From Algoriphagus lacus (GTDB lineage Bacteria; Bacteroidota; Bacteroidia; Cytophagales; Cyclobacteriaceae): a stretch of DNA of 64,000 bases. Where the stretch lies: the NCBI RefSeq assembly GCF_003583985.1, contig NZ_QXML01000001.1, positions 1 through 64,000 of the forward strand, written 5' to 3'. The position numbers were made by a program, and so were the translations under genes. The notes under the pieces are model-generated. The model was not told where the DNA came from. It made no database searches and saw nothing but the letters and a program-made list of their open reading frames with translations. Positions 17,204 through 26,082 of this stretch are shown piece by piece (positions within the stretch are counted from its first letter, which is position 1; each line of letters opens with the position of its first letter).

Positions 17204-18676
17204 ATGGGAGCGAAAGACGGATTTATCCAATTCAAAAGAGAAACCCCTGTAAGCCGGGATCCAAAAGAACGTATCGGTGACTACAGAGAAATATATGAGC
17301 CATTTTCCGGCGAAAAATTAAACCATCAGGCAGCCCGCTGTATGGACTGCGGTGTACCGTTTTGCCATAACGGATGTCCATTGGGAAACGTGATACCAGA
17401 ATTCAACGATGCGGTATACAATCAGGAATGGGGACAGGCAATCAGCATTTTGCGCAGCACAAACAACTTCCCGGAATTTACCGGCAGAATCTGCCCAGCT
17501 CCCTGTGAAGCCAGCTGCGTGTTGGGAATCAACAAGGATCCGGTTGCAATCGAACTGATTGAGAAAAGCATCGCTGAAAAAGCCTACGAACTTGGTTTGA
17601 TCAAAGCAAATCCTCCTGAAAAACGAACCGGAAAAAAAGTGGCAGTAATTGGTTCAGGTCCAGCAGGACTTGCAGCAGCGGATCAATTGAACCAGGCAGG
17701 TCATGAAGTGACTCTCTTTGAAAAAGACGCTAAAGTTGGAGGTTTACTCAGATATGGCATTCCGGATTTCAAGCTTGAAAAATGGGTAATTGACCGTAGA
17801 GTAGAACTTATGCTTCAGGAAGGAGTGACTTTTTCCACCAAAACTGAAATCGGAAAAACTATCCAAGCCGATGAAATCCTCAAAAGTTTTGATGCTGTAG
17901 TGCTTTCCACCGGAGCTGCTCAACCTAGAAGACTCAATATCAAGGGAGATAAATTCAAAGGCGTACACTTTGCCATGGAATTTCTAGGGAAACAGAATCA
18001 GGTAATCAGTGGCGAAATTGAAGAAAACCCGATTTCAGCAAAAGGAAAGCATGTGATTGTCATCGGAGGCGGTGATACAGGAAGTGACTGTATAGGAACA
18101 TCCAACAGACATGGAGCAGCTTCCATCACCCAATTGGAGCTTTTGCCAAAACCACCTAAGCAACGGACAACTTTGAACCCATGGCCAGAGTGGCCAATGA
18201 CCCTTAAAACATCCAGTTCTCATGAAGAAGGTGCCGAACGGATGTTTTCCATCCTGACCAAAGAATTTACGGGAAACGATGCTGACGAAGTGACCGGACT
18301 TACTTTGGTAGACATCGAATGGAAAGAAAAGGGAGGCAGGATGATATTCGAGGAAATTCCTGGAACTGAGAGAACCCTTCCCTGTGACCTGGCATTTATT
18401 GCGATTGGCTACATGGGGCCTGCACAAAATGGTCTGTTGCAAGCTTTCGGAGCGGAGACTATGGAAAACAGTCTTCCAAAATCAAAAAATTTCCAAAGTA
18501 CAAATCCCAAAGTTTTCCTTGCCGGAGACATGCGCAGAGGCCAATCGCTTGTTGTTTGGGCAATTTCAGAAGGAAGGGAAGCGGCGGTAAAAGTGGATGA
18601 ATACCTTATGGGTACATCTTCACTGCCTCAGAAAGATGAGTCTTTCTTCCAGGTAGAAGAGCAAATCGCGGGATAA
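17204..18676 (+). CDS. gltD: Glutamate synthase small subunit
   Basis: The 490-residue beta subunit passes electrons from NADPH through FAD and iron-sulfur centres to GltB. The N-terminal ferredoxin-like part carries two cysteine clusters (CMDCGVPFCHNGCPLGN and CPAPCEASC). The FAD site is VAVIGSGPAGLAAADQL near 145, and the NADPH site is VIVIGGGDTGSDCIGT near 282. The C-terminal FAD motif is FLAGDMRRGQSLVVWAI. It starts one base after the gltB stop, so the subunits are translated together. A strong hairpin ends the transcript about 75 bases downstream. Confidence 0.96.
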   Translation: MGAKDGFIQFKRETPVSRDPKERIGDYREIYEPFSGEKLNHQAARCMDCGVPFCHNGCPLGNVIPEFNDAVYNQEWGQAISILRSTNNFPEFTGRICPAPCEASCVLGINKDPVAIELIEKSIAEKAYELGLIKANPPEKRTGKKVAVIGSGPAGLAAADQLNQAGHEVTLFEKDAKVGGLLRYGIPDFKLEKWVIDRRVELMLQEGVTFSTKTEIGKTIQADEILKSFDAVVLSTGAAQPRRLNIKGDKFKGVHFAMEFLGKQNQVISGEIEENPISAKGKHVIVIGGGDTGSDCIGTSNRHGAASITQLELLPKPPKQRTTLNPWPEWPMTLKTSSSHEEGAERMFSILTKEFTGNDADEVTGLTLVDIEWKEKGGRMIFEEIPGTERTLPCDLAFIAIGYMGPAQNGLLQAFGAETMENSLPKSKNFQSTNPKVFLAGDMRRGQSLVVWAISEGREAAVKVDEYLMGTSSLPQKDESFFQVEEQIAG

Positions 18677-18750
18677 AGTCAAGGCGATCCCCAGTGGGAA
18701 TGCCCTGACATGCCAATAGTACCCTGTTTAGTTGACTGACCTGCGATATA

Positions 18751-18775
18751 GAAAGCCACCCAAAAGGTGGCTTTC
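18751..18775. terminator. Bidirectional terminator after gltBD
   Basis: Perfect 10-bp arms GAAAGCCACC and GGTGGCTTTC with a five-base loop CAAAA, followed by a T-rich tail. It sits between gltD and the convergent periplasmic-protein gene. Confidence 0.85.
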
Positions 18776-18785
18776 TTCATTTGGT

Positions 18786-19190
18786 TTAGTTTCGTCCTTT
18801 GCCGTGATGCGGCATAGGTCCTCGATCATGTATTTCTCCTCCAGGTCTTCTTTGCTCACGCCTCTCCAGTTTAATTTCCTCCCACTTCTTTCTTTGCTCC
18901 TCCGTCAAGACCTCTTTGATTTTTTCCTCCTGAACTTTCATTTCTTCCATTCTGGCCTTTCTTTCTGCCATTTCTTTTTCCATTTGAGCTTGTCTCTTTT
19001 GAGCATTTTCAAGATTGATAGCCAAGACCTTTGCCTTTTGATCTTCTGAAAGTTCGAGTTCTGTGGCCATTCGTTCGGTCATTTTTTTTGCTCGTTCTTC
19101 AGGATTCGGCAATTCTCTTTTTTCCTGCTGTGCAGCTACATTCAAACTGGTAAACACCACTAGAGCTGCACCCATCATCCACTTTTTCAT
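18786..19190 (-). CDS. Periplasmic LTXXQ/Spy-like protein
   Basis: A 134-residue exported protein with signal peptide WMMGAALVVFTSLNVAAQ. The mature part is one long charged helix-rich stretch holding two LTXXQ-type motifs, LSEDQKAKVLAI and LTEEQRKKWEEI, spaced as in the Spy/CpxP family and the Bacteroidota DUF4890 group. It ends in a histidine- and glycine-rich tail. Spy-type proteins act as ATP-independent periplasmic chaperones or metal/envelope-stress sensors; either role is only inferred here. It stands alone, transcribed towards gltD. Confidence 0.8.
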   Translation of the reverse strand: MKKWMMGAALVVFTSLNVAAQQEKRELPNPEERAKKMTERMATELELSEDQKAKVLAINLENAQKRQAQMEKEMAERKARMEEMKVQEEKIKEVLTEEQRKKWEEIKLERREQRRPGGEIHDRGPMPHHGKGRN

Positions 19191-19278
19191 AGTTGTTTTG
19201 GTTTTGTTTCAGGATTTAGACTTGACAAAAACAACCGGGTTTAATCCACTCCTACTTTGAGGAGTAAATTAACCTAAA

Positions 19279-20616
19279 TTAAGAGCTCTTTTCTTCGATC
19301 AACTCTTTACGCTCTGAGGCTCGCACATACTTCGGTTTGATCAAAAGGCGCAGACTTGGATCAAAGCTGAGGTAATTCCATGACCAATTAAGAAAAATGA
19401 ACAATTTGTTTTTTACCCCAAGGATTGCCATCAAGTGAACTATCAGCCAGGTAAGCCATGCCAATAGTCCCTGAAATTTGAAAAAAGGCAAATCCACCAC
19501 CGCCAACTTTTTCCCCACAGTTGCCATAGACCCAAGATCTTTATATTTAAATGGGACCAATTGTTCACCTTTGATCAGGCGGAACAAGTTTTTCGATAGA
19601 TTTCGAGCCTGTTGAATTGCAACTTGTGCCACTTGGGGATGACCTTTTGGGAACTCACCTCCAGGCAAAATACACTGATCTCCTAAAACATACACACCCT
19701 CAGACCCAATGAGTTGGTTAAATTCATTTACCAACATACGCCCATTGCCTGCATATTGACTTGCGTCAAACCCTTCTATGCGATTTGGTTTTATTCCGGC
19801 AGCCCAAAGTAAGGTTTGAGTTTCGATTGGCTCTTTGCCTTCAAGGGAAACTACTTTTCCATCGTAGTCCAGCACCCTAGTAGCTAAAAAAACTTCTACT
19901 CCCAGTTTTTGAAGGTAATCCAGCGCATGACTTTGGGCTTGTTCTGACATAGCGGCAAGCAACTTGGGCCCTGCCTCAATCAGGACCACCTTCATGTTTT
20001 TAAAACTCAATTCGGGATAATCCTTTGGGAAAACATTATTTCTCAATTCAGCCATAGCACCAGCCAGTTCCACTCCCGTAGGTCCTCCACCCACTATTAC
20101 CATATTCATCAGCGATTTGCGATCCTCCATTTTTGGAATATTGATAGCCCTCTCGTAGTTGGAAATGATTTTATTGCGTATGTAGAGAGCTTCGGAAACC
20201 GTCTTCATCGGAGTAGAAAAATACTCGATGTTTTTTGCTCCGAAATAGTTGGTATCAGCTCCCATGGCCAACACCAGAAAATCATAATCGATATAGCCAA
20301 TATCTGTGTAAAGCCGTTTAGCATTTGTGTCGACACCCTCCGCTTCGGCCATTCTAAAGCTGACATTGGGGACTCCATGGAAAATTTTGCGAAGCGGAAA
20401 AGAAATGGCACTTGGCTCCAATCCAGCAGTAGCAACCTGATAAAAGAGCGGCTGAAATTGGTGGAAATTGTTTTTATCCAGAAGAATGATCTGAAATGCG
20501 CTTTTTCGAAGCCCCAAAGCAAGTTTGAGTCCTGCAAAACCACCTCCGACAATGACAACTTTTGGAAGATCTAGTCTTGGGAGATTGGGAATCGGTTGAA
20601 GATTGGAGTAGTTCAT
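19279..20616 (-). CDS. ndh: Type II NADH dehydrogenase (NDH-2-like)
   Basis: A 445-residue single-subunit NADH:quinone oxidoreductase at the inner membrane; it does not pump protons. The FAD-binding motif KVVIVGGGFAGLKLALGL is near the N-terminus, and the NADH-binding motif MVIVGGGPTGVELAGAMAEL is near 165. The conserved LLWAAGIKPN and YVLGDQC are present, as is the quinone-site region QVAQVAIQQARNLSKNL. A C-terminal hydrophobic stretch (LLAWLTWLIVHLMAILG) is the membrane-binding part. I take ATG 20616 rather than an upstream TTG that would add ten atypical residues. It is divergent from yebC. Confidence 0.92.
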   Translation of the reverse strand: MNYSNLQPIPNLPRLDLPKVVIVGGGFAGLKLALGLRKSAFQIILLDKNNFHQFQPLFYQVATAGLEPSAISFPLRKIFHGVPNVSFRMAEAEGVDTNAKRLYTDIGYIDYDFLVLAMGADTNYFGAKNIEYFSTPMKTVSEALYIRNKIISNYERAINIPKMEDRKSLMNMVIVGGGPTGVELAGAMAELRNNVFPKDYPELSFKNMKVVLIEAGPKLLAAMSEQAQSHALDYLQKLGVEVFLATRVLDYDGKVVSLEGKEPIETQTLLWAAGIKPNRIEGFDASQYAGNGRMLVNEFNQLIGSEGVYVLGDQCILPGGEFPKGHPQVAQVAIQQARNLSKNLFRLIKGEQLVPFKYKDLGSMATVGKKLAVVDLPFFKFQGLLAWLTWLIVHLMAILGVKNKLFIFLNWSWNYLSFDPSLRLLIKPKYVRASERKELIEEKSS

Positions 20617-20730
20617 TGGAATATCAATAAAGAGAATACGAAACAAAGAGGTCCTAAAGACACAGGTATCAAGAAAAATTACTCCCTTTAGAGAAAAAGA
20701 ACAGAGGTTCTTCTAAGTAAAAAGATTTGC

Positions 20731-20738
20731 TATTTTTG
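20731..20738 (+). promoter_or_regulatory. -7 element of the yebC promoter
   Basis: TATTTTTG is a perfect TAnnTTTG match, 21 bases before the start codon. The -33 position at 20 bases upstream reads TTC instead of TTG. Confidence 0.6.
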
Positions 20739-20759
20739 CCCACCTAATCAAGCAAATCC

Positions 20760-21467
20760 ATGGGAAGAGCATTTGAATTCCGAAAAGAGAGAAAGTTTAA
20801 GCGATGGGACAAGATGTCCAAGGTTTTTACCAGACTGGGTAAAGAAATCGTGATGGCTGTCAAAGCTGGCGGACCAGACGCCAACACCAATACCAAACTC
20901 CGCACGGTTATTCAAAATGCTAAGGGTGCTCAAATGCCTAAAGACCGCATCGAGGCGGCGATCAAAAGGGCTTCCAATAAAGATGAAAAAGATTACGAAG
21001 AAGTAGTTTATGAAGGCTATGGCCCTTTTGGAATTGCAATCATCGTAGAAACTTCCACTGACAATACCAATCGCACTGTAGCAAACATCCGATCCTATTT
21101 CACCAAAGCCGGTGGAGCCTTGGGAACTTCGGGATCGGTAAGTTTTATGTTTGATCGTAAGGCTGTTTTCAGATTTGCAAAAGCAAATTATGATTTGGAA
21201 GAGCTTGAGCTGGAGTTGATCGACTACGGACTGACTGAAATTGCGGAAAATGAAGGGGAGATATTCGCCTACACTGAATTCGAGGATTTCGGAACCATGC
21301 AAAAAGCACTGGAGGACCGTGGAATTGAAGTCATATCAGCTGATTTTCAACGTTTCCCAACAACTTTGACCGAACTCACTGAAGAACAGGAGGAAATCAT
21401 CAACAAATTGATCGACCGTCTGGAAGAAGACGATGATGTAAACCAAGTATTTACCAATATGGCCTAG
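20760..21467 (+). CDS. yebC: YebC/PmpR family protein (TACO1 homologue)
   Basis: A 235-residue cytoplasmic protein with the family N-terminus GRAFEFRKERKFKRWDKMSKVFTRLGKEI, then PDANTNTKLRTVIQNAKGAQMPKDRIEAAIKRA, YEGYGPFGIAIIVETSTDNTNRTVANIRS, and SVSFMFDRKAVF. It is usually annotated as a transcriptional regulator. Recent work on the family and on mitochondrial TACO1 points to relief of ribosome stalling on proline-rich stretches. A -7 element lies 21 bases upstream, and the stop codon is inside a terminator-like hairpin that is followed at once by the next gene. Confidence 0.94.
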   Translation: MGRAFEFRKERKFKRWDKMSKVFTRLGKEIVMAVKAGGPDANTNTKLRTVIQNAKGAQMPKDRIEAAIKRASNKDEKDYEEVVYEGYGPFGIAIIVETSTDNTNRTVANIRSYFTKAGGALGTSGSVSFMFDRKAVFRFAKANYDLEELELELIDYGLTEIAENEGEIFAYTEFEDFGTMQKALEDRGIEVISADFQRFPTTLTELTEEQEEIINKLIDRLEEDDDVNQVFTNMA

Positions 21468-21487
21468 GCTTAAGCCAGGCCTTTTTT
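21461..21487 (+). terminator. Hairpin with T-run between yebC and the NTPase gene
   Basis: GGCCT (21461-21465) pairs with AGGCC (21477-21481) around the inner palindrome GGCTTAAGCC; a T-run follows at 21482-21487. The yebC stop codon is inside the stem, and the next ATG is directly after the T-run. It could act as an attenuator rather than a full terminator. Confidence 0.6.
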
Positions 21488-22054
21488 ATGAGTTTTAAGA
21501 GACGAGAAAATTTCCAACCTTCCGATAAGCTTCTTGTGCTGGTTGGAAGTAAAAATCCGGTAAAAATTTCCTGCACCGAAGATGCATTCACCCGTGCATT
21601 TAACAAAAGCTTCCTTGTTGAAGGAATCAATGCCTCCTCCGGTGTTCCCGAACAGCCTGTGGGAAATCGGGAAACGTTGCTTGGAGCCAAAAATCGAGCC
21701 TTTAATTCCCGCGAAATTTTCCCTGAAGCAAATTATTGGGTTGGGATCGAAGGAGGAGTCGATGAGGATGAAAAAGGTATGTTTGCCTTCGCCTGGATTT
21801 TCATTGTAGATAAAATGGGGAAAACCAGCCAATCGAAAACAGGTACATTTTATATTCCGACTGCCGTAGCATCCTTGGTAAGTGAAGGAATGGAGTTGGG
21901 AAAGGCAGACGACTCGGTATTTAATAAAGACAATTCCAAACAGCAAGGTGGGTCGGTCGGAATTTTAACTCACGGAGTAGTGGACCGAACTGAATATTAC
22001 CGGCAAGCTATCATTCTTGCTCTTATTCCATTTCTCAATGAAAATCTTTATTAG
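21488..22054 (+). CDS. Inosine/xanthosine triphosphatase (YjjX/DUF84 family)
   Basis: A house-cleaning NTPase of 188 residues that hydrolyses non-canonical ITP and XTP. Motifs: VGSKNPVKISCTEDAF at the N-terminus (the ITPase-superfamily phosphate-binding region), SGVPEQPVGNRETLLGAKNRA, WVGIEGGVDEDEKGMFAFAW, and the C-terminal GGSVGILTHGVVDRTEYYRQAI. The start is 20 bases after yebC, separated only by a hairpin, so expression may depend on read-through. It ends before a 200-base AT-rich gap and a terminator of the convergent gene. Confidence 0.88.
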   Translation: MSFKRRENFQPSDKLLVLVGSKNPVKISCTEDAFTRAFNKSFLVEGINASSGVPEQPVGNRETLLGAKNRAFNSREIFPEANYWVGIEGGVDEDEKGMFAFAWIFIVDKMGKTSQSKTGTFYIPTAVASLVSEGMELGKADDSVFNKDNSKQQGGSVGILTHGVVDRTEYYRQAIILALIPFLNENLY

Positions 22055-22236
22055 AAATAACTGATTCTTAGAAAAATTAAGGAAACCTTCTTTTAATTAA
22101 AAAAAATAAAGAGAAATTGGATTTACTAAAAATTATTTCTTCTTTTATGAAAATAAGCATTTCGCATACAAAAAACATCACTTAATATCTTTGAAGTAAA
22201 AGTTGTTTATATTACCCCAACCTTGGATCAAGTAAA

Positions 22237-22256
22237 AAACCTCCTCCGGGAGGTTT
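22237..22256. terminator. Terminator hairpin between convergent genes
   Basis: 8-bp arms AAACCTCC and GGAGGTTT with a four-base loop. A T-rich tail follows on the plus strand and an A-run precedes it, so it can serve both sides. It touches the stop codon of the minus-strand gene. Confidence 0.8.
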
Positions 22257-23241
22257 ATTTTTTTAGATTATTTAAAAAGTTGGAAAGTGCTATTCTCCAG
22301 TCTGAATCAGCGTCCCACTCCGGCCCGATATACAGTTCATCTCTCACTAGAAGTTTGATGTAATATTTTACTACTGTTTTAGCACCTTCTTCACCCCCTA
22401 TAGGCTCCAGACCCATACTGGCCATAAGATCAGCTTGTCTACCCTCTACTTTTATCAGTAGAAACTGAACCCTGTCTCTTACCAATTGCTCATTCGTTTT
22501 GGCCTCAGTGAGCCATTCTATTTGATGAGGATAAAGACTTTCGACAATTGCCTGAATCTGGGTTTTTTGAGCATTTTGTTCTGCAAGAATGGCCTCTGCG
22601 GATTTGCCGAGCAGATCATATCGGAAATAGCTTAGAAATCCAGTTTCTGCAGAGGAGCCCTCCAAAGGAATTCCCAACTTGAATACTTCCAGGTTGAGGG
22701 GATTTCGGGGAAGAAATTTTTGTTCGGATTGGGCAGTTTCCTGCGTACTTATTTGAGGAAATTCCGCGACATCAATGACCAACAGATTCATGGATCTTGT
22801 GGTTTTCGCCGATTCTGCCAGCTGAGCTCCCGCTTCATCCCAATCTTTTCCAGTGATGCCATACAATGCCTTGGAGGATATGATTTTTCCGTCTCCGCTA
22901 AAAGGCCCTACGTGGATACTTAGACTCTCCTTTTTTCGGGTCACCAGAATGATGTTTTTGACTTGCCTTTGTGCAAAGGCCTTTGCAAAATCAGCCTGTC
23001 TTGCTTCAGAAAGTGCCACTTGTTCCAATTCAAAATAGGCAACCGGATCAGCTCCTGCCTCCACAAGGTGAACATGAACACTATCCGCCAATTCCTTCCA
23101 AGTCAACACCGGTCTTGCACCAGGATCAGTTGATACCACAACCACCGATTTCCCATCAAAAAAACTTTCGGGAAGACCTCCCTGACCAAAAGCAAATCCA
23201 AAAGAACCCAAAAAAAGAAGGGCACTGCTGATATATTTCAT
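22255..23241 (-). CDS. Unknown exported protein
   Basis: I do not recognise this 328-residue protein. From ATG 23241 it has a signal peptide (YISSALLFLGSFGFAFGQ); an ATG at 23307 would place 22 odd residues in front. The mature part begins DGKSVVVVSTDPGARPVLTWKEL and has alternating strand/helix texture with IILVTRKKESLSIHVGPF and LLVIDVAEFP. Then comes a helix-rich middle (ILAEQNAQKTQIQAIVESL) and a C-terminal region with YYIKLLVRDELYIGPEWDADSDW. It has no cysteine. It is divergent from the M28 peptidase, whose start codon lies 54 bases away, so they may share a regulatory region. Function is unknown. Confidence 0.8.
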   Translation of the reverse strand: MKYISSALLFLGSFGFAFGQGGLPESFFDGKSVVVVSTDPGARPVLTWKELADSVHVHLVEAGADPVAYFELEQVALSEARQADFAKAFAQRQVKNIILVTRKKESLSIHVGPFSGDGKIISSKALYGITGKDWDEAGAQLAESAKTTRSMNLLVIDVAEFPQISTQETAQSEQKFLPRNPLNLEVFKLGIPLEGSSAETGFLSYFRYDLLGKSAEAILAEQNAQKTQIQAIVESLYPHQIEWLTEAKTNEQLVRDRVQFLLIKVEGRQADLMASMGLEPIGGEEGAKTVVKYYIKLLVRDELYIGPEWDADSDWRIALSNFLNNLKK

Positions 23242-23295
23242 CAATTTCAAATGTGGTGACGTCAAGCCTAGTATTTTTACGAATATACACAACGA

Positions 23296-24258
23296 ATGAT
23301 GGATCACCAGATGCAGTTCTCTTTCAAAAAAATCCTCTTTTTTCTAGTCACTTTAGTTTTGACCAGTCAATGTTTTGCCCAAAGTATTGATGCTGAAAAA
23401 CTTTTAAAACACATTGAGTACCTTTCTTCGGACCAACTCGCAGGCAGAAAGCCACTTAGTGAAGGAAATCTTAAGGCACGTGAGTACATCTTGGATGAAA
23501 TCACCTCGTTCAGCAACGTGCAGGCACTTTACCCTGATTTCATCCAGCGCTTCTCTTTTGTAAACCGTCGTGAAAACAGGACTTATGAAGATGCTGCCAA
23601 TTTGGTTGCTTTCATTCCGGGAAGTAAATCAAGAAAGGTAATCGTGGTTACTGCTCATTACGATCACGTAGGGATAGGAAGACCAGATGCAAAAGGTGAT
23701 TCGATCTTCAATGGCGCCGATGATAACGCTTCAGGAACAGCTGCACTACTTGTTTTAGCTGAATACTTTTCCAAAAATCGTCCCCAACATTGCATGATGT
23801 TTGTCGCCTTGGATGCAGAAGAAATGGGACTTCAAGGGGCAAAGGCACTAGTGGATGATTTCCCTTACCCATTGGAGCAGATACTTCTCAATGTAAATCT
23901 TGACATGCTCTCAAGAAGTGATAAAAATGAACTTTATGCTTCAGGAACCTATCATAACCCTCAATTCAAGGCGATCTTGGAGCAAGCTTCGAGTGGGTCA
24001 GATCCGGTCCTTCGCCTAGGCCATGATATACCTGGTACAGGAAAGGAAGATTGGACAAAGTCCTCCGATCATGGAGCGTTTTTTGAAAAAAAGGTCCCTC
24101 ATCTTTATTTCGGAGTGGAAGATCACATTGATTACCACAAACCATCCGATGAGTTTGAAAACATTAATCCCGCGTTTTACATCAAGGCAGTTAATCTGGT
24201 TTTGACTTGTATTCTGAAATTGGACAGCGAATTGATGGAAGAGTCGAGTGGCAAATAA
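23296..24258 (+). CDS. Secreted M28 family zinc aminopeptidase
   Basis: A 320-residue exopeptidase with a signal peptide (ILFFLVTLVLTSQCFAQ), so periplasmic or exported. The two-zinc site is visible in order: TAHYDHVG, GADDNASG, the catalytic DAEEMGLQG, NLDMLSRS, and the late histidine in VEDHIDYHKPSDE. The N-terminal HIEYLSSDQLAGRKPLSEGN is typical of M28 members in Bacteroidota. ATG codons at 23296, 23299 and 23311 all precede the signal peptide; the first two give a normal length. The ClC gene follows after 45 bases, possibly in the same transcript. Confidence 0.9.
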   Translation: MMDHQMQFSFKKILFFLVTLVLTSQCFAQSIDAEKLLKHIEYLSSDQLAGRKPLSEGNLKAREYILDEITSFSNVQALYPDFIQRFSFVNRRENRTYEDAANLVAFIPGSKSRKVIVVTAHYDHVGIGRPDAKGDSIFNGADDNASGTAALLVLAEYFSKNRPQHCMMFVALDAEEMGLQGAKALVDDFPYPLEQILLNVNLDMLSRSDKNELYASGTYHNPQFKAILEQASSGSDPVLRLGHDIPGTGKEDWTKSSDHGAFFEKKVPHLYFGVEDHIDYHKPSDEFENINPAFYIKAVNLVLTCILKLDSELMEESSGK

Positions 24259-24303
24259 TTTATCTTAATCCCAGCTTTGGTTTTTTATCAAAATTGATTC
24301 GAT

Positions 24304-26082
24304 TTGGCAAAGAATGATTTGATCACGAGTTTTTTGATCTGGAGGCTTAGGCATTTGAGCAATCAGTCTTTCATACTGATTCTGAGCGGGCTTATAGGAA
24401 TATTTTCAGGATTTGCAGCGGTAATCCTAAAAGAATCTGTTCAGTTCATTCAGGAGTTTCTAACTGATGATTTTTACACCGAGTATGCCAATTTCATGTA
24501 TATCCTATATCCGTTGGTTGGGATATCGGCAGCCTATCTAGTAGGCCGCTACCTGCTCAAAGACTATGGTGGACATGGTATCCCGGATGTACTGTTTAAT
24601 ATTTCAAAAAAATCCAGTCTCATTCCCAAAGTAAAAATTTACAGCAGGATAATTACTTCAGCCTTAACAGTAGGATTCGGGGGTTCAGTTGGGCTTGAAG
24701 CTCCTATGGTAATGACAGGATCGGCCATTGGATCAAACGTTGGCCTGCTCATGCATCTCAATGCGAAAAAGCGAACTCTTCTGATCGGATGTGGAGCTGC
24801 GGGAGCAATCTCAGCAATATTCGGTGCGCCTATCGGAGCGGTGATATTTGCAATCGAGGTAATCCTGTTGGAAATCAGCACAGCAAGTTTCATCCCCCTA
24901 TTGATTGCCTCTGTGACAGGTTCTATTACTTCAATGATTCTAATCGGAGAAGAGTCCCTTTTCAATTTCGACCTGAAGGAGACATTTCTGGCTGCACACA
25001 TGCCTTATTATTTATTGTTAGGGATGATTTGCGGTGTGGTTTCACTTTACTTCAGCCGAATGGTAAGACGAACTGAGCGAATCATGGTGGATTTGGGAGA
25101 TCAGTACATGAGGATCCTGTACGGCGGGGCATTTCTGGGATTTATGGTTTTCTTTTTCCCTCCCATTTATGGTGAAGGGTATGGAACTTTGAATACCCTG
25201 ATCGAAGGAAACTCTGCTCAAATCCTGGATAAAAGTCCTTTTTTCTCCGTAATAGAAAATCCTGCCATGATCTTGGTTTTTCTAACATTGATCGTCCTGA
25301 TCAAACCAATTGCATCAGCAGTTACTATTGGGGCAGGGGGAAGCGGAGGGATTTTTGCGCCCTCACTTTATGTAGGAGGCATTGTGGGATTTCTTTTTGC
25401 CTATTCCAAAAACATGCTTGGCTTTCATATCCCGTTACCGATTGCCCATTTTACTTTGGTGGCTATGTGCGGATTGATGGCCGGAGTCCAGCATGCCCCA
25501 CTATCTGCGATATTTTTGATTGCCGAAATTACCGGAGGATATGAACTTTTTGTCCCCCTGATGTTCGTGTCGGCTATTTCTTTTATTACCACTACTTATT
25601 TTCAAAAGGACAGTCTGTACAAGCTTCAGTTGAAAGACCAAGGAAAACAACTTCCTGAAACCAAGGATCAGGAACTTTTGGACACGATAGACATCTCCCA
25701 GGTTATTGAGAGGGATTTATTGCCTATCCACCCGGATGCTAAATTGAAAAACCTGATTGATCTGGTGAAAATATCAAAACGAAATATTTTTCCAGTAATT
25801 GACGAGAATCAAACTCTCAGGGGAATTATCACACTGGATGATTTCAGGCATATCATGTTTGATTCCGAAAAGCAAGAAACAGTCTTGGTGCGTCAACTGA
25901 TGCATAGTCCCCCAGAAATCCTATTGGCTACTGAAAATATGCAATCTGCCATGGAAAAATTTGAGCGATCCGGTGCTTGGAACCTTCCTGTAGTCGAAAA
26001 TGGAAAGTACTTGGGATTCGTCTCTAAGTCCAGAATATTCAATGCCTATCGGAAAAGATTGATCAAGCAAAAGCATGATTGA
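24304..26082 (+). CDS. ClC-type chloride channel/antiporter with CBS pair
   Basis: A 592-residue membrane protein of the ClC family with about ten hydrophobic membrane helices. The selectivity motifs are GGSVGLEAPMV near 125 (the gating glutamate position holds Glu), GAPIGAVIFAIEV near 178, and GGSGGIFAPSLYVGG near 345. After residue 450 a pair of cytoplasmic CBS domains follows (ISQVIERDLLPIHPDAKLKNL; VRQLMHSPPEILLATENMQSAM), suggesting nucleotide regulation. The start is TTG 24304: the nearest ATG is out of frame and the next in-frame ATG would delete the first helix. It is the last gene before the DnaA-box region. Confidence 0.9.
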   Translation: MAKNDLITSFLIWRLRHLSNQSFILILSGLIGIFSGFAAVILKESVQFIQEFLTDDFYTEYANFMYILYPLVGISAAYLVGRYLLKDYGGHGIPDVLFNISKKSSLIPKVKIYSRIITSALTVGFGGSVGLEAPMVMTGSAIGSNVGLLMHLNAKKRTLLIGCGAAGAISAIFGAPIGAVIFAIEVILLEISTASFIPLLIASVTGSITSMILIGEESLFNFDLKETFLAAHMPYYLLLGMICGVVSLYFSRMVRRTERIMVDLGDQYMRILYGGAFLGFMVFFFPPIYGEGYGTLNTLIEGNSAQILDKSPFFSVIENPAMILVFLTLIVLIKPIASAVTIGAGGSGGIFAPSLYVGGIVGFLFAYSKNMLGFHIPLPIAHFTLVAMCGLMAGVQHAPLSAIFLIAEITGGYELFVPLMFVSAISFITTTYFQKDSLYKLQLKDQGKQLPETKDQELLDTIDISQVIERDLLPIHPDAKLKNLIDLVKISKRNIFPVIDENQTLRGIITLDDFRHIMFDSEKQETVLVRQLMHSPPEILLATENMQSAMEKFERSGAWNLPVVENGKYLGFVSKSRIFNAYRKRLIKQKHD

